DNA of 64,000 bases, from assembly GCF_018688155.1 (NCBI RefSeq), contig NZ_CP061312.1, forward strand, positions 1,054,001 through 1,118,000. Direction: 5' to 3'. The position numbers and the translations under genes are program-made. Within the stretch, counting starts at the first letter, position 1. The number at the start of each line of letters is the position of its first letter. Below the pieces are notes generated by a model, which searched no databases, was not told the DNA's origin, and saw only the letters and a list, made by a program, of their open reading frames with translations. Shown here one piece after another: positions 43,640-52,682 of the stretch. Source of the DNA: Polynucleobacter sp. AP-Sving-400A-A2 (lineage in GTDB: Bacteria; Pseudomonadota; Gammaproteobacteria; Burkholderiales; Burkholderiaceae).

Positions 43640-46099
43640 CTAGCGCAGACGGGCTGCGCAATTTTTTTCAAGTGTCGCTAATAAAGCATTCATTACCGCT
43701 TCAATTTGTGCATCCTGTAGCGTTTCCTGTGGATTGAGCAAAGTCACACGGTAAGCCAAGCTCTTCTCATCATCAGCCATACTGCTAGAGCCAGCTTTTG
43801 GCTTGAACTCATCAAAGAGCTCAATTGCCTTAACAAAGTTTTGCTTCTTCGCATTCATTGCATCTAGCAAAGTCTGTGAGGAAACGCTCTGCTTTACCAC
43901 TACCGCCAAATCACGCTGCACTGCAGGGAATTTACTCAACTCTTCTGGCTGCGGAATATCTAAATTGCGAACAGCCTCTAAATCCATTTCAAAGAGCACT
44001 GGTGCTTGTGGCAACTCGTAAGCTTGCTGCAAGCCCGGATGTAATTCACCAATCCAGCCAATATTGAGCTTGCCCGTTGGTGTCATTAACTGAATTTGTG
44101 CACTGCGGCCAGGATGGAGCGCTGGATGAACGGCTGCCTCAGTTTCGAAGTGTAAGGGATCGAGCACACGCTCCAAATCACCCTTAACGTCAAAGAAATC
44201 GACTGCACGATCAGCACTTGCCCACTGCTCCGCTACAAATGAGCCGTAAGCCAAGCCACCAAGCTGCTGCGGCTGATGAAAGCCTGCAACTTTGCCAGCC
44301 TCTTCCTGCACGCTAGCATCACGCTTAAATACACGACCCGTCTCGAATAGGCGGACACGGCCAGCACCACGATTCAGATTTGACTTGAGAGTACCCAGTA
44401 AGCCACCCCATAGATTGCTGCGCATGACGCCATATTGATTGGCAATCGGGTTAAGTACGGGAATAAGATCTTTTTCAGTAGCTGCAGCTAAACGCTGCTC
44501 ACTCTCAAGATCGGTAAATCCAAAGTTCACCGCCTCTTGATAGCCTTGTAGAGCTAAACGCTGGCGCAATAAATGCACCCCGCGCTTTGACTCAGCCCTA
44601 GCGCTCATTTTTAAGGAGGAGACTGGCGGTACATCAGGAATATTTTCAAAGCCGTACATGCGTGCGACTTCTTCGATTAAATCTTCTTCAATTTCAATAT
44701 CAAAGCGATAGCTTGGTGGTGTCACCACAAATACATCACCTGCTTCTTGTTTGAACTCAAAACCAAGGCGCTTGAACACATCAGCAACAATTTCAGTGGT
44801 GAGTGGGATACCGATGACTTTCATAGCGCGAGCTAAACGCATATTGACTGGCTTGCGCTCAGGAATAGCCAATACTTGATCATCCATTGGGCCAACTTGA
44901 CCACCACATACCTCAACAATCAGAGCAGTTAAATATTCCAGACAGTTAGCTGTATTTTGCGGATCAACACCACGCTCAAAGCGATGCGCCGCATCGGTAC
45001 TGAAATTAAAACGACGAGCACGACCCTGAATAGCCGAAGGCTGCCAGTAAGCGGCTTCAATATAAATATTTTTAGTGTCATCAGTCACGGCGCAATGATT
45101 GCCGCCCATAATCCCAGCTAACGCTACAGGACCATTTTGATCGGCAACCACACCAGCATCTTGAATCTTGCCTGCAGAATCTGGGCCTTGCAAAACAACT
45201 GTCTGGCCATTCAATAACTCAAGGTTTTCACCAGACTTTGCCCAACGAACCGATAAGTCACCAGTCAATTTATTTATATCAAATACATGGGTCGGCTGAC
45301 CCATTTCTAACATCACATAATTAGACAAATCAACTAAAGGAGAAATACTCCTTTGACCAGCACGAGATAAACGCTGCACAATCCAATCCGGAGTTTTAGA
45401 TTTTGGATTAACGCCACGAATCACGCGACCAGCAAAACGTCCGCAAAGATCAGTGTTTTCAACGGTCACTTTGAGCTTATCGGCAATAGTGACGTTTACT
45501 GGCGTCCACTTGGGTGCACACAAGGCAGCACCTGTAATGGCCGACACTTCACGTGCCATACCTATCAGAGATAAACAATCAGCCTTATTGGGTGTTAACT
45601 TGATAACAAAGATCTGGTCATCTAGGTTTAAGTATTTACGAATATCCTCACCCACTGGTGCATCTGCAGGCAACTCCAAAATACCTTCGTGGTCATCACC
45701 CAAGCCCAGCTCGCGACCAGAGCACAACATGCCTTGGCTTTCTACGCCGCGTAGCTTGCCAATCTTAATCATGAAAGGCTGGCCACCGGCTTCTGCTGGC
45801 GGCAGTTCTGCTCCAACCATAGCGCAAGGGATTTTGATGCCAGCACGCGCATTCGGTGCACCACATACTATTTGTAATTCTTGGCCAGTTCCTGCGTCAA
45901 CTTTGCAAACACGCAAGCGGTCTGCATCAGGATGCTGCTCAGCTGAAAGAATTTGAGCAACTACAATTTTCGTGAATGCAGGGGCTACTGAACGCTGCTC
46001 TTCGACCTCAAGGCCAGCCATCGTCATGACATGACCTAATGCACTGCTATCCAGCGAAGGGTTTACATATTGACGTAACCAAGATTCAGAAAATTGCAT
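43640..46099 (-). CDS. pheT: Phenylalanyl-tRNA synthetase beta subunit
   Basis: The 819-residue subunit starts with MQFSESWLRQYVNPSL, has the EMAP-type tRNA-binding domain (around residues 40-150, with the HPDADRLRVCKVDAG motif), the B3/B4 editing domain, the B5 domain and a ferredoxin-like anticodon-binding domain at the end. It forms the alpha2beta2 enzyme with PheS, which precedes it by 31 bp. Confidence 0.97.
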   Translation of the reverse strand: MQFSESWLRQYVNPSLDSSALGHVMTMAGLEVEEQRSVAPAFTKIVVAQILSAEQHPDADRLRVCKVDAGTGQELQIVCGAPNARAGIKIPCAMVGAELPPAEAGGQPFMIKIGKLRGVESQGMLCSGRELGLGDDHEGILELPADAPVGEDIRKYLNLDDQIFVIKLTPNKADCLSLIGMAREVSAITGAALCAPKWTPVNVTIADKLKVTVENTDLCGRFAGRVIRGVNPKSKTPDWIVQRLSRAGQRSISPLVDLSNYVMLEMGQPTHVFDINKLTGDLSVRWAKSGENLELLNGQTVVLQGPDSAGKIQDAGVVADQNGPVALAGIMGGNHCAVTDDTKNIYIEAAYWQPSAIQGRARRFNFSTDAAHRFERGVDPQNTANCLEYLTALIVEVCGGQVGPMDDQVLAIPERKPVNMRLARAMKVIGIPLTTEIVADVFKRLGFEFKQEAGDVFVVTPPSYRFDIEIEEDLIEEVARMYGFENIPDVPPVSSLKMSARAESKRGVHLLRQRLALQGYQEAVNFGFTDLESEQRLAAATEKDLIPVLNPIANQYGVMRSNLWGGLLGTLKSNLNRGAGRVRLFETGRVFKRDASVQEEAGKVAGFHQPQQLGGLAYGSFVAEQWASADRAVDFFDVKGDLERVLDPLHFETEAAVHPALHPGRSAQIQLMTPTGKLNIGWIGELHPGLQQAYELPQAPVLFEMDLEAVRNLDIPQPEELSKFPAVQRDLAVVVKQSVSSQTLLDAMNAKKQNFVKAIELFDEFKPKAGSSSMADDEKSLAYRVTLLNPQETLQDAQIEAVMNALLATLEKNCAARLR

Positions 46100-46130
46100 A
46101 TGCGCTATCTACTATTAGAGGGTTGGCGAG

Positions 46131-47177
46131 TTAAGCCGGAAATTGCGCTAAGAAACGGAGGTCGTTCTCAAAGAAAAGGCGTAAATCATCAACACCGTAA
46201 CGTAACATCGTTAAACGCTCTAAGCCAGAGCCAAAAGCAAAACCGGTATAGCGTTCTGGATCAATACCCATATTGCGCAATACATTTGGATGAACCTGCC
46301 CTGCTCCAGAAATCTCTAACCAACGGCCGGCTAACTTGCCGCTACCGAAGGCCATATCGATTTCAGCTGAAGGCTCAGTGAATGGGAAATACGATGGGCG
46401 GAAACGAACTTGCAGTTCATTTGTCTCGAAAAAAGTTCTTAAGAAATCGGTGTACACACCTTTTAAATCAGCAAAGGAAACACTTTCTGCAATCCACAAA
46501 CCTTCAACCTGATGAAACATCGGCGAATGGGTTGCATCGCTATCCACGCGATAGGTTCTGCCAGGGGCAATTACCTTGATTGGTGGCATCACATCGGCAT
46601 GGGCGTATTTCTTGACATGCTCACTCGCATAACGAACCTGAATTGGGCTGGTATGAGTACGCAATAGCAAAGGCTTTCCACTGGAATCTTTGCCATCGAT
46701 ATAGAAGGTATCCTGCATTGAACGAGCAGGATGATTCTCAGGACTATTTAAGGCGGTGAAATTAAACCAATCGGTTTCAATTTCAGGGCCGTCAGCTACA
46801 TCAAAACCAACGGAACGGAAGATCTCTTCAACACGTTCCCAGGTACGCATCACTGGATGTAGGCTACCTACTGCTTGGCCACGGCCAGGCAAGGAAACGT
46901 CAATGGATTCCGCCGCAAGACGTTGCAGCAATACGGCATCAGCCAATGCTTGGCGACGCTCTTGTAATGCAGCTTCTACTTGGGTTTTGATTTGATTAAT
47001 CTGGGCGCCAGCACTCTTACGCTCATCAGGCGACATTCCACCAAGCGCTTTTAAACGCTCAGTGAGAACACCTGACTTACCGAGATACTTGGCTTTCGCG
47101 TCTTCAAGAGCTGCCGAATCGGCAGCTCCGAGGAAATCACGTTTAGCATCCTCGACAATGTGGTCGAGAGAAACCAT
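46131..47177 (-). CDS. pheS: Phenylalanyl-tRNA synthetase alpha subunit
   Basis: The 348-residue class II synthetase subunit has the N-terminal coiled coil, [13 protein letters not shown], motif 2 around FHQVEGLW, and the class II motif 3 [14 protein letters not shown]. Length and motif order match PheS. The gene lies between rplT and pheT. Confidence 0.97.
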   Translation of the reverse strand: MVSLDHIVEDAKRDFLGAADSAALEDAKAKYLGKSGVLTERLKALGGMSPDERKSAGAQINQIKTQVEAALQERRQALADAVLLQRLAAESIDVSLPGRGQAVGSLHPVMRTWERVEEIFRSVGFDVADGPEIETDWFNFTALNSPENHPARSMQDTFYIDGKDSSGKPLLLRTHTSPIQVRYASEHVKKYAHADVMPPIKVIAPGRTYRVDSDATHSPMFHQVEGLWIAESVSFADLKGVYTDFLRTFFETNELQVRFRPSYFPFTEPSAEIDMAFGSGKLAGRWLEISGAGQVHPNVLRNMGIDPERYTGFAFGSGLERLTMLRYGVDDLRLFFENDLRFLAQFPA

Positions 47178-47205
47178 TGCAGCTTAGTTTTTTATGAACT
47201 AAGAA

Positions 47206-47571
47206 TTAAGCTGCAGCGCTTACTACGGATTTGATCCGAGTAACCAAAGCAGCGAAAGCCGCCTTGTCAGCAATGGCCATATCAGAAAGCACTTTGCGGT
47301 CGAGTTCGATCGCAGCTTTCTTCATACCATTCATGAATACGCTATAGGTCATGTCATGCTGACGAACTGCCGCGTTGATACGAGCAATCCACAATGCGCG
47401 GAATACACGTTTCTTATTACGACGGTCGCGGTATGCATATTGACCAGCACGCATAACTGCTTGCTTAGCAATACGGAATACGTTTTTACGACGTCCACGA
47501 TAGCCTGTTGCGGCATCGGTGATTTTCTTATGACGGGCTCTTGCTGTAACCCCACGTTTGACTCTTGGCAT
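47206..47571 (-). CDS. rplT: 50S ribosomal protein L20
   Basis: The 121-residue protein starts [15 protein letters not shown] (after M) and has [14 protein letters not shown], the L20 core. In E. coli L20 represses the infC-rpmI-rplT operon by binding the leader before rpmI; here a 151-bp gap before rpmI could serve the same end. It is the third gene after infC and rpmI. Confidence 0.97.
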   Translation of the reverse strand: MPRVKRGVTARARHKKITDAATGYRGRRKNVFRIAKQAVMRAGQYAYRDRRNKKRVFRALWIARINAAVRQHDMTYSVFMNGMKKAAIELDRKVLSDMAIADKAAFAALVTRIKSVVSAAA

Positions 47572-47597
47572 TTAAATTCTCCTAATCTAGTCTGAGG

Positions 47598-47795
47598 TTA
47601 AGCGTATGGAAGCATGGAGCGAATTGACTTAACGTCTGCCTTCGCAACTTCAGTAGTACCACGTAGGTGACGCTTATTCTTTGTGGTCTTCTTGGTGAGG
47701 ATGTGGCGTTTGAAGGCCTGACCTCGTTTGATCGTTCCGCCTGCGCGAACCGTGAAGCGCTTTTTGGCGCTACTCTTACTCTTCATCTTGGGCAT
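47598..47795 (-). CDS. rpmI: 50S ribosomal protein L35
   Basis: The 65-residue protein begins [14 protein letters not shown], the family start, and ends in the usual [14 protein letters not shown]. An upstream in-frame ATG (five codons earlier) has no family support. It sits between infC (151 bp away) and rplT (26 bp away). Confidence 0.97.
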   Translation of the reverse strand: MPKMKSKSSAKKRFTVRAGGTIKRGQAFKRHILTKKTTKNKRHLRGTTEVAKADVKSIRSMLPYA

Positions 47796-47946
47796 AAAGC
47801 ACCCCTTCAATTACTTGTGCAACATAGGTGGTAACCGACGGTTACGCTTCCTGTACCTAGAAGCACTTCTAACTACCAGAGCCCTTATTAATTCTTAGGG
47901 ACTCCTCCCTACTTAAACAACAAACCCCATCTTGCGATTGGATTTA
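47796..47946 (-). promoter_or_regulatory. infC-rpmI intercistronic leader, possible L20 control region
   Basis: The 151-bp gap on the minus strand contains a short palindrome, GTAACCG-T-CGGTTAC, plus GGAGGAGT-like and GGGCTCT stretches that could pair. In E. coli the rpmI leader is bound by L20. No conserved L20-binding sequence could be verified by eye; the call rests on place and gap length. Confidence 0.35.
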
Positions 47947-48471
47947 TTACTTAGCCTTACGAATGGGGGCCAATACCATCACCATCTGGCGACCTTCCAT
48001 CTTTGGAAATTGTTCTACTTGACCATGCTCAATCAGGTCTGACTTCAAACGTTCCAACATTCTGACTCCGATTTCTTGGTGAGCCATTTCACGACCCCGA
48101 AACCGCAGCGTAATCTTTGTCTTATCGCCATCTTCCAAAAAGCGGATTAGATTGCGTAGCTTCACACCATAGTCACCATCATCTGTGCCGGGACGGAACT
48201 TCACTTCCTTCACCTGAATCACCTTTTGCTTGAGCTTAGCTTCATGCAAACGTTTGGCTTCTTGGTACTTGAATTTGCCGAAGTCCATGATCCGGACTAC
48301 AGGTGGCACAGCTGTCGGAGCAATTTCAACCAAATCGGTCTCTTTCTCTTCTGCTAAAGCCAGGGCTTCACTCAACTTAACTACACCGATGGGTTCTCCA
48401 TCCAGTCCAATCAGACGCACTTCAGGAGCAGTAATCTCCCGATTTATGCGCTGCGATTTATCAGTAGCGAT
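47947..48471 (-). CDS. infC: Translation initiation factor IF-3, non-AUG start
   Basis: The 174-residue product has [20 protein letters not shown] at the N terminus and [19 protein letters not shown] and [12 protein letters not shown] in the body. The usual start region contains no ATG. The best candidate is ATC at 48471, with AAAGGA nine bases upstream; ATT at 48480 is also possible. In other bacteria infC uses AUU or AUC as a built-in autoregulatory start. It follows thrS by 42 bp. Confidence 0.93.
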   Translation of the reverse strand: MATDKSQRINREITAPEVRLIGLDGEPIGVVKLSEALALAEEKETDLVEIAPTAVPPVVRIMDFGKFKYQEAKRLHEAKLKQKVIQVKEVKFRPGTDDGDYGVKLRNLIRFLEDGDKTKITLRFRGREMAHQEIGVRMLERLKSDLIEHGQVEQFPKMEGRQMVMVLAPIRKAK

Positions 48472-48513
48472 CTTCTTAATTCCTTTAAAAAAACAATAAA
48501 AACCATTCCACCC

Positions 48514-50436
48514 CTAGCTAAGCTCGGGTCCGACTTTCTGAGAAATATCCTGCTGGAGTCGGGCAACGAAGGCATCAAGAGGCATTACCCCTAAATCCAC
48601 TCCGCCACGGGCACGAACGGCCACCGAATTACTTTCTGCTTCTTTGTCCCCTACAACTAACAAAAATGGGAGCTTCTGTAATGCGTGCTCGCGTATTTTA
48701 TACGTAATTTTCTCATTTCGCAAATCCGATTCGACTCTAAACCCTTGTTTTTTCAGAGATTGCTGGACTTTTTGAGCATATGCAGCAGAATTATCCGAGA
48801 TATTGAGGACTACAGCCTGAGTCGGAGCAAGCCAAACTGGCATATTTCCAGCGTGGTTTTCGATCAAAATACCGATAAAACGCTCTAAAGAGCCCACAAT
48901 TGCCCTATGAAGCATCACTGGGGCCTTACGGGTGTTCTCTTCGGTCACATATTCAGCGCCTAAACGGGCTGGCATTGAGAAATCCACCTGAATCGTGCCG
49001 CACTGCCAAGTACGCCCGATGGAGTCCTTGAGGTGATATTCGATCTTCGGACCATAAAAAGCACCCTCACCTGGCAATTCTTCCCATTCTTGGCCTGAAG
49101 CGGTCAAGGCGCCACGTAAGGCAGCCTCCGCTTTATCCCAAATAGCATCATCACCAACGCGCTTTATTGGGCGCAAGGCGAGCTTTACAGCGACTTCAGT
49201 AAAACCAAAGTCTTGGTAAACCTCACGAACCGCTTTATCGAATGCAGCTACTTCAGACTGAATTTGATCTTCAGTACAGAAAATATGACCATCATCTTGT
49301 GTGAAACCGCGGACGCGCATCAAACCATGCAATGCACCAGACGGTTCGTTACGGTGACACTGACCAAACTCGCCGTAGCGTAATGGCAATTCACGATAGC
49401 TGTGTAATCCTGAATTAAAAATCTGTACATGTCCCGGGCAGTTCATCGGCTTTAATGCATAAGCACGATTCTCCGACTCCGTTGTAAACATGTTTTCCTT
49501 GTAGTTATCCCAGTGGCCAGACTTTTCCCAAAGGCCGCGATCCAAAATTTGCGGGGCCTTGACCTCTTGGTAGCCTTCGCGCTGATAAACGCGGCGCATG
49601 TACTGTTCAACTTCTTGCCAAATAGACCAGCCTTTTGGATGCCAGAAAATTAAACCAGGTGCTTCAGCTTGAAAGTGAAATAAATCTAAGAACTTACCGA
49701 GGCGACGGTGGTCACGCTTCTCAGCTTCTTCGAGCATATGCAAATGCGCATCTTGATCTTCTTTTTTCAACCAAGCCGTGCCGTAGATCCGTTGCAGCAT
49801 CTCATTCTTGCTATCGCCACGCCAGTAAGCACCAGCAACACTCAGAAGCTTGAAGACCTTGAGCTTGCCAGTAGATGGCACATGGGGTCCGCGGCATAAG
49901 TCAGTAAACTTGCCCTCAGCATACAAAGACACATCTTCACCCTGCGGGATGCTAAAAATAATCTCTGCTTTGTAATTTTCGCCTTGATCTTTAAAGAACT
50001 TCACGGCTTCATCACGCGGCATTACTGTACGAATCACTGGCTCATCTTTTTTAGCCAGCTCAGCCATTTTCTTCTCAATTGTCACCAAATCTTCAGGCGT
50101 AAACGCACGATGAAATGAGAAGTCGTAATAAAAACCGTTTTCGATTACTGGGCCAATCGTGACTTGTGCCTCTGGGAATAACTCTTTAACGGCATAGGCC
50201 AATAAGTGGGCAGTGGAATGACGCACAATCTCCAGCGCTTCTGGGCTTTTGTCCGTGATGATGGCTAATTGACTATCTTTGTCGATCACAAAGCTAGCAT
50301 CAACCATCTTCCCATCAACAATGCCGCCGAGGGCAGCTTTGGCAAGGCCGCTTCCAATGCTTTGGGCAACATCAAGAACGCGTACGGGAGCTTCGAACTC
50401 ACGTTTAGATCCATCTGGCAGGGTAACTACAAGCAT
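48514..50436 (-). CDS. thrS: Threonyl-tRNA synthetase
   Basis: The 640-residue class II synthetase has a TGS domain (residues 1-61), an editing domain with [11 protein letters not shown] and the zinc ligands (HDGH-like in FTQDDGHIF), the catalytic core with [10 protein letters not shown] and the C-terminal anticodon-binding domain. It is the first gene of the thrS-infC-rpmI-rplT-pheST-ihfA operon. tRNA-Val and its terminator lie upstream. Confidence 0.97.
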   Translation of the reverse strand: MLVVTLPDGSKREFEAPVRVLDVAQSIGSGLAKAALGGIVDGKMVDASFVIDKDSQLAIITDKSPEALEIVRHSTAHLLAYAVKELFPEAQVTIGPVIENGFYYDFSFHRAFTPEDLVTIEKKMAELAKKDEPVIRTVMPRDEAVKFFKDQGENYKAEIIFSIPQGEDVSLYAEGKFTDLCRGPHVPSTGKLKVFKLLSVAGAYWRGDSKNEMLQRIYGTAWLKKEDQDAHLHMLEEAEKRDHRRLGKFLDLFHFQAEAPGLIFWHPKGWSIWQEVEQYMRRVYQREGYQEVKAPQILDRGLWEKSGHWDNYKENMFTTESENRAYALKPMNCPGHVQIFNSGLHSYRELPLRYGEFGQCHRNEPSGALHGLMRVRGFTQDDGHIFCTEDQIQSEVAAFDKAVREVYQDFGFTEVAVKLALRPIKRVGDDAIWDKAEAALRGALTASGQEWEELPGEGAFYGPKIEYHLKDSIGRTWQCGTIQVDFSMPARLGAEYVTEENTRKAPVMLHRAIVGSLERFIGILIENHAGNMPVWLAPTQAVVLNISDNSAAYAQKVQQSLKKQGFRVESDLRNEKITYKIREHALQKLPFLLVVGDKEAESNSVAVRARGGVDLGVMPLDAFVARLQQDISQKVGPELS

Positions 50437-50493
50437 GACCGCTCCATCTTATTAAGATTCAGCCGAAAGACTGATTTACTGCACAACATCCAC

Positions 50494-50534
50494 CAAAAAG
50501 AAAGCGCGGGAGCTTTTGGGCAACCGCGCACTTT
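50494..50534 (-). terminator. Rho-independent terminator of tRNA-Val
   Basis: On the minus strand GCGCGG and CCGCGC form the stem core with a 14-base loop, followed by TTTCTTTTT. It separates tRNA-Val from thrS. Confidence 0.72.
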
Positions 50535-50549
50535 TGGGTCATTATTCGT

Positions 50550-50626
50550 TGGTAGGCTCGATTGGACTCGAACCAACGACCCCCACCATGTCAAGGTGGT
50601 GCTCTAACCAGCTGAGCTACGAGCCT
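50550..50626 (-). tRNA. tRNA-Val(GAC)
   Basis: The 77-nt minus-strand gene has acceptor arms AGGCTCG/CGAGCCT, encoded CCA (50550-50552), the D arm GCTCAGCTGGTTAGAGC, anticodon loop TTGACAT with anticodon GAC and the T arm GGTTCGAGTCC. It lies 19 bp after the relA stop. Confidence 0.96.
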
Positions 50627-50645
50627 ATATAAGCCATAGAGTTTA

Positions 50646-52667
50646 TCACCGGCGGCGCACTTGGGTCACCCCTTTGACTTCTTCCAGGGCATTTTGGGTA
50701 AGTCTCAAGGCTTCCGAGTCTTTAATCTCCACCGTCAACAGTATTTGCGCAAGACCCCGCTTGGCAGATTTGCGAAGATCAATCACATGGATACCCTGCC
50801 TTGTCAGAATCTCAAACAGCTCGCGCATCAGCTCAGGGCGGTCTAGCCCGGTTACGGCTAAATCCGCAGGAAATACACGCTTAGGATCATTTCCGGCAGT
50901 TATTTCAGACCCAGAATCATTCCAGGCGGTTTGGATGACGCGCTCGGGAGCTCGCTCCAATAAACCTCTAAATGTTTTGCATGAGCGTCGATGAATGGAT
51001 ACGCCACGACCTTGGGTCACAAAACCTGCAATCGCATCGGGTGGTACCGGCCGGCAACACCGCGCCAACTGAGTCATCAAGGAATCCACCCCAACTACCA
51101 AAACATCACCTGCCTGACCCTGCTTACGAGTGCTTTGTTTAAGAACAATTTCTGGGGCTGGAGTAATTGCTTTCGTCTCCGTCTTTTGTTCCACCTTAGT
51201 GTCAGCGGACTTAGACCCCGCCTCTTCATCATCCAAAGCATTAAACCAAGCGCGTACACGTGTGCGAGCACGCTGTGAACGCAAGTAATTGCGACTCGGA
51301 CTAATCCAATCGCGTGAGGGACCACCATGTTTTACAGCAATGATTTCAATAGTCTGGCCATTTTGCAATGGCGTATCTAAAGGCACCATCGCACCATCTA
51401 CTCGAGCGCCACGACAACGGTGACCCAGGTCGGTATGAACTGCATATGCAAAGTCGATGGGCGATGAACCCTTCTCCAATGAAATGACTTTTCCTAATGG
51501 AGTGAGTACATAAATATGGTCATCGATCTCATGGTGCTTGAGTTGCTCCCAAGCATCTTCTTTCCAGGAGATGAGTTGCCTTGCCCAAGCAATTTGGCGC
51601 TCATAGGCAACTGCCGCACTATGGGTACCAGTTTGATAACTGGAATTTGTGTCATTGGATTTATTTCTAGGCGGAGTTGCAGTACCAATATAAGCACCCT
51701 CTTTGTAACGCCAGTGCGCAGCTAAGCCATACTCAGCCTGTTGATGCATTTCATGAGTACGCACCTGAATCTCAAATGCCGTCCCATGTTCATCCATTAC
51801 TACAGTATGTAAAGATTGATAGCCGTTTGGTTTTGGTCTGGCAATGTAGTCATCAAATTCACGTGGCACAGGCTGCCAGACGTTATGCACTATTCCTAAA
51901 ATAGCGTAACAAGATTTAACGTCATCTACTAGGACTCTAAACGCCCTGACGTCATAGAGATTGGCGAAGTCGATTGACTTACCCTGCATCTTTTTCCAAA
52001 TACTGTAGATGTGCTTTGGGCGACCTTGAACCTCACCTTCAATATGGGTGGCATTTAATTCCTCTTTCAGCTTACTCACAATCTGATGAATAAAAGATTC
52101 ACGCTCAATACGCTTGCCATCCAACATCTTAGCGATGTCGCGGTAGATCTCTGGAGAGAGAACTCGAAATGCCAAGTCCTCCATCTCCCATTTCATTTGC
52201 CAAATACCAAGGCGATTAGCAAGCGATGCATCAATATTGAGAATCTCTTGTGCCCAAGCTTTTGGCATCTCGATTTTTTCTTGATTGATCCAACGCAGCG
52301 TTTGTAAGCGCGAAGCAAGATAAATCAAAACGACGCGCAAGTCATCTCCAAAAGCGAGCAGCATCTTTCTGAGCATTTCTTCTTGCCCAGAAATACTCAG
52401 ACCGCCATCATTGCGAACCAGCTTAGCTTGAGCTTGCCGTAGGCCACGGTAACCAATCAGTAGTCTCGCCGACTCATCGCCAATGAGTTTGGTGAGTGAT
52501 TCTTTGCCGTGAGTGCGGGCAATATGATGTGCAGCTGTGAGTGTTGCCTCATCTAAGTGAAGCAGCTTCAGTATGCCGAGAACGCCAGCGGTATGATTTT
52601 CAGAAGGCTCACCATACCAGCCATCAATAATTTTGATGCTCTCAGATGCAGAAGAAGCATTTGACAT
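50646..52667 (-). CDS. relA: RelA-type (p)ppGpp synthetase
   Basis: The 673-residue protein makes (p)ppGpp on stalled ribosomes. The synthetase domain has EFDDYIARPKPNGYQSLH (E270 to H287), that is, the EXDD motif of RelA rather than the RXKD of bifunctional SpoT/Rel. The HD hydrolase motif is missing from the N-terminal region (residues 30-180). A TGS domain (about 395-455) and a C-terminal ACT domain (about 600-673) follow. This suggests a synthetase-only enzyme. Confidence 0.93.
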   Translation of the reverse strand: MSNASSASESIKIIDGWYGEPSENHTAGVLGILKLLHLDEATLTAAHHIARTHGKESLTKLIGDESARLLIGYRGLRQAQAKLVRNDGGLSISGQEEMLRKMLLAFGDDLRVVLIYLASRLQTLRWINQEKIEMPKAWAQEILNIDASLANRLGIWQMKWEMEDLAFRVLSPEIYRDIAKMLDGKRIERESFIHQIVSKLKEELNATHIEGEVQGRPKHIYSIWKKMQGKSIDFANLYDVRAFRVLVDDVKSCYAILGIVHNVWQPVPREFDDYIARPKPNGYQSLHTVVMDEHGTAFEIQVRTHEMHQQAEYGLAAHWRYKEGAYIGTATPPRNKSNDTNSSYQTGTHSAAVAYERQIAWARQLISWKEDAWEQLKHHEIDDHIYVLTPLGKVISLEKGSSPIDFAYAVHTDLGHRCRGARVDGAMVPLDTPLQNGQTIEIIAVKHGGPSRDWISPSRNYLRSQRARTRVRAWFNALDDEEAGSKSADTKVEQKTETKAITPAPEIVLKQSTRKQGQAGDVLVVGVDSLMTQLARCCRPVPPDAIAGFVTQGRGVSIHRRSCKTFRGLLERAPERVIQTAWNDSGSEITAGNDPKRVFPADLAVTGLDRPELMRELFEILTRQGIHVIDLRKSAKRGLAQILLTVEIKDSEALRLTQNALEEVKGVTQVRRR

Positions 52668-52682
52668 GGGTGACTGAAATCC

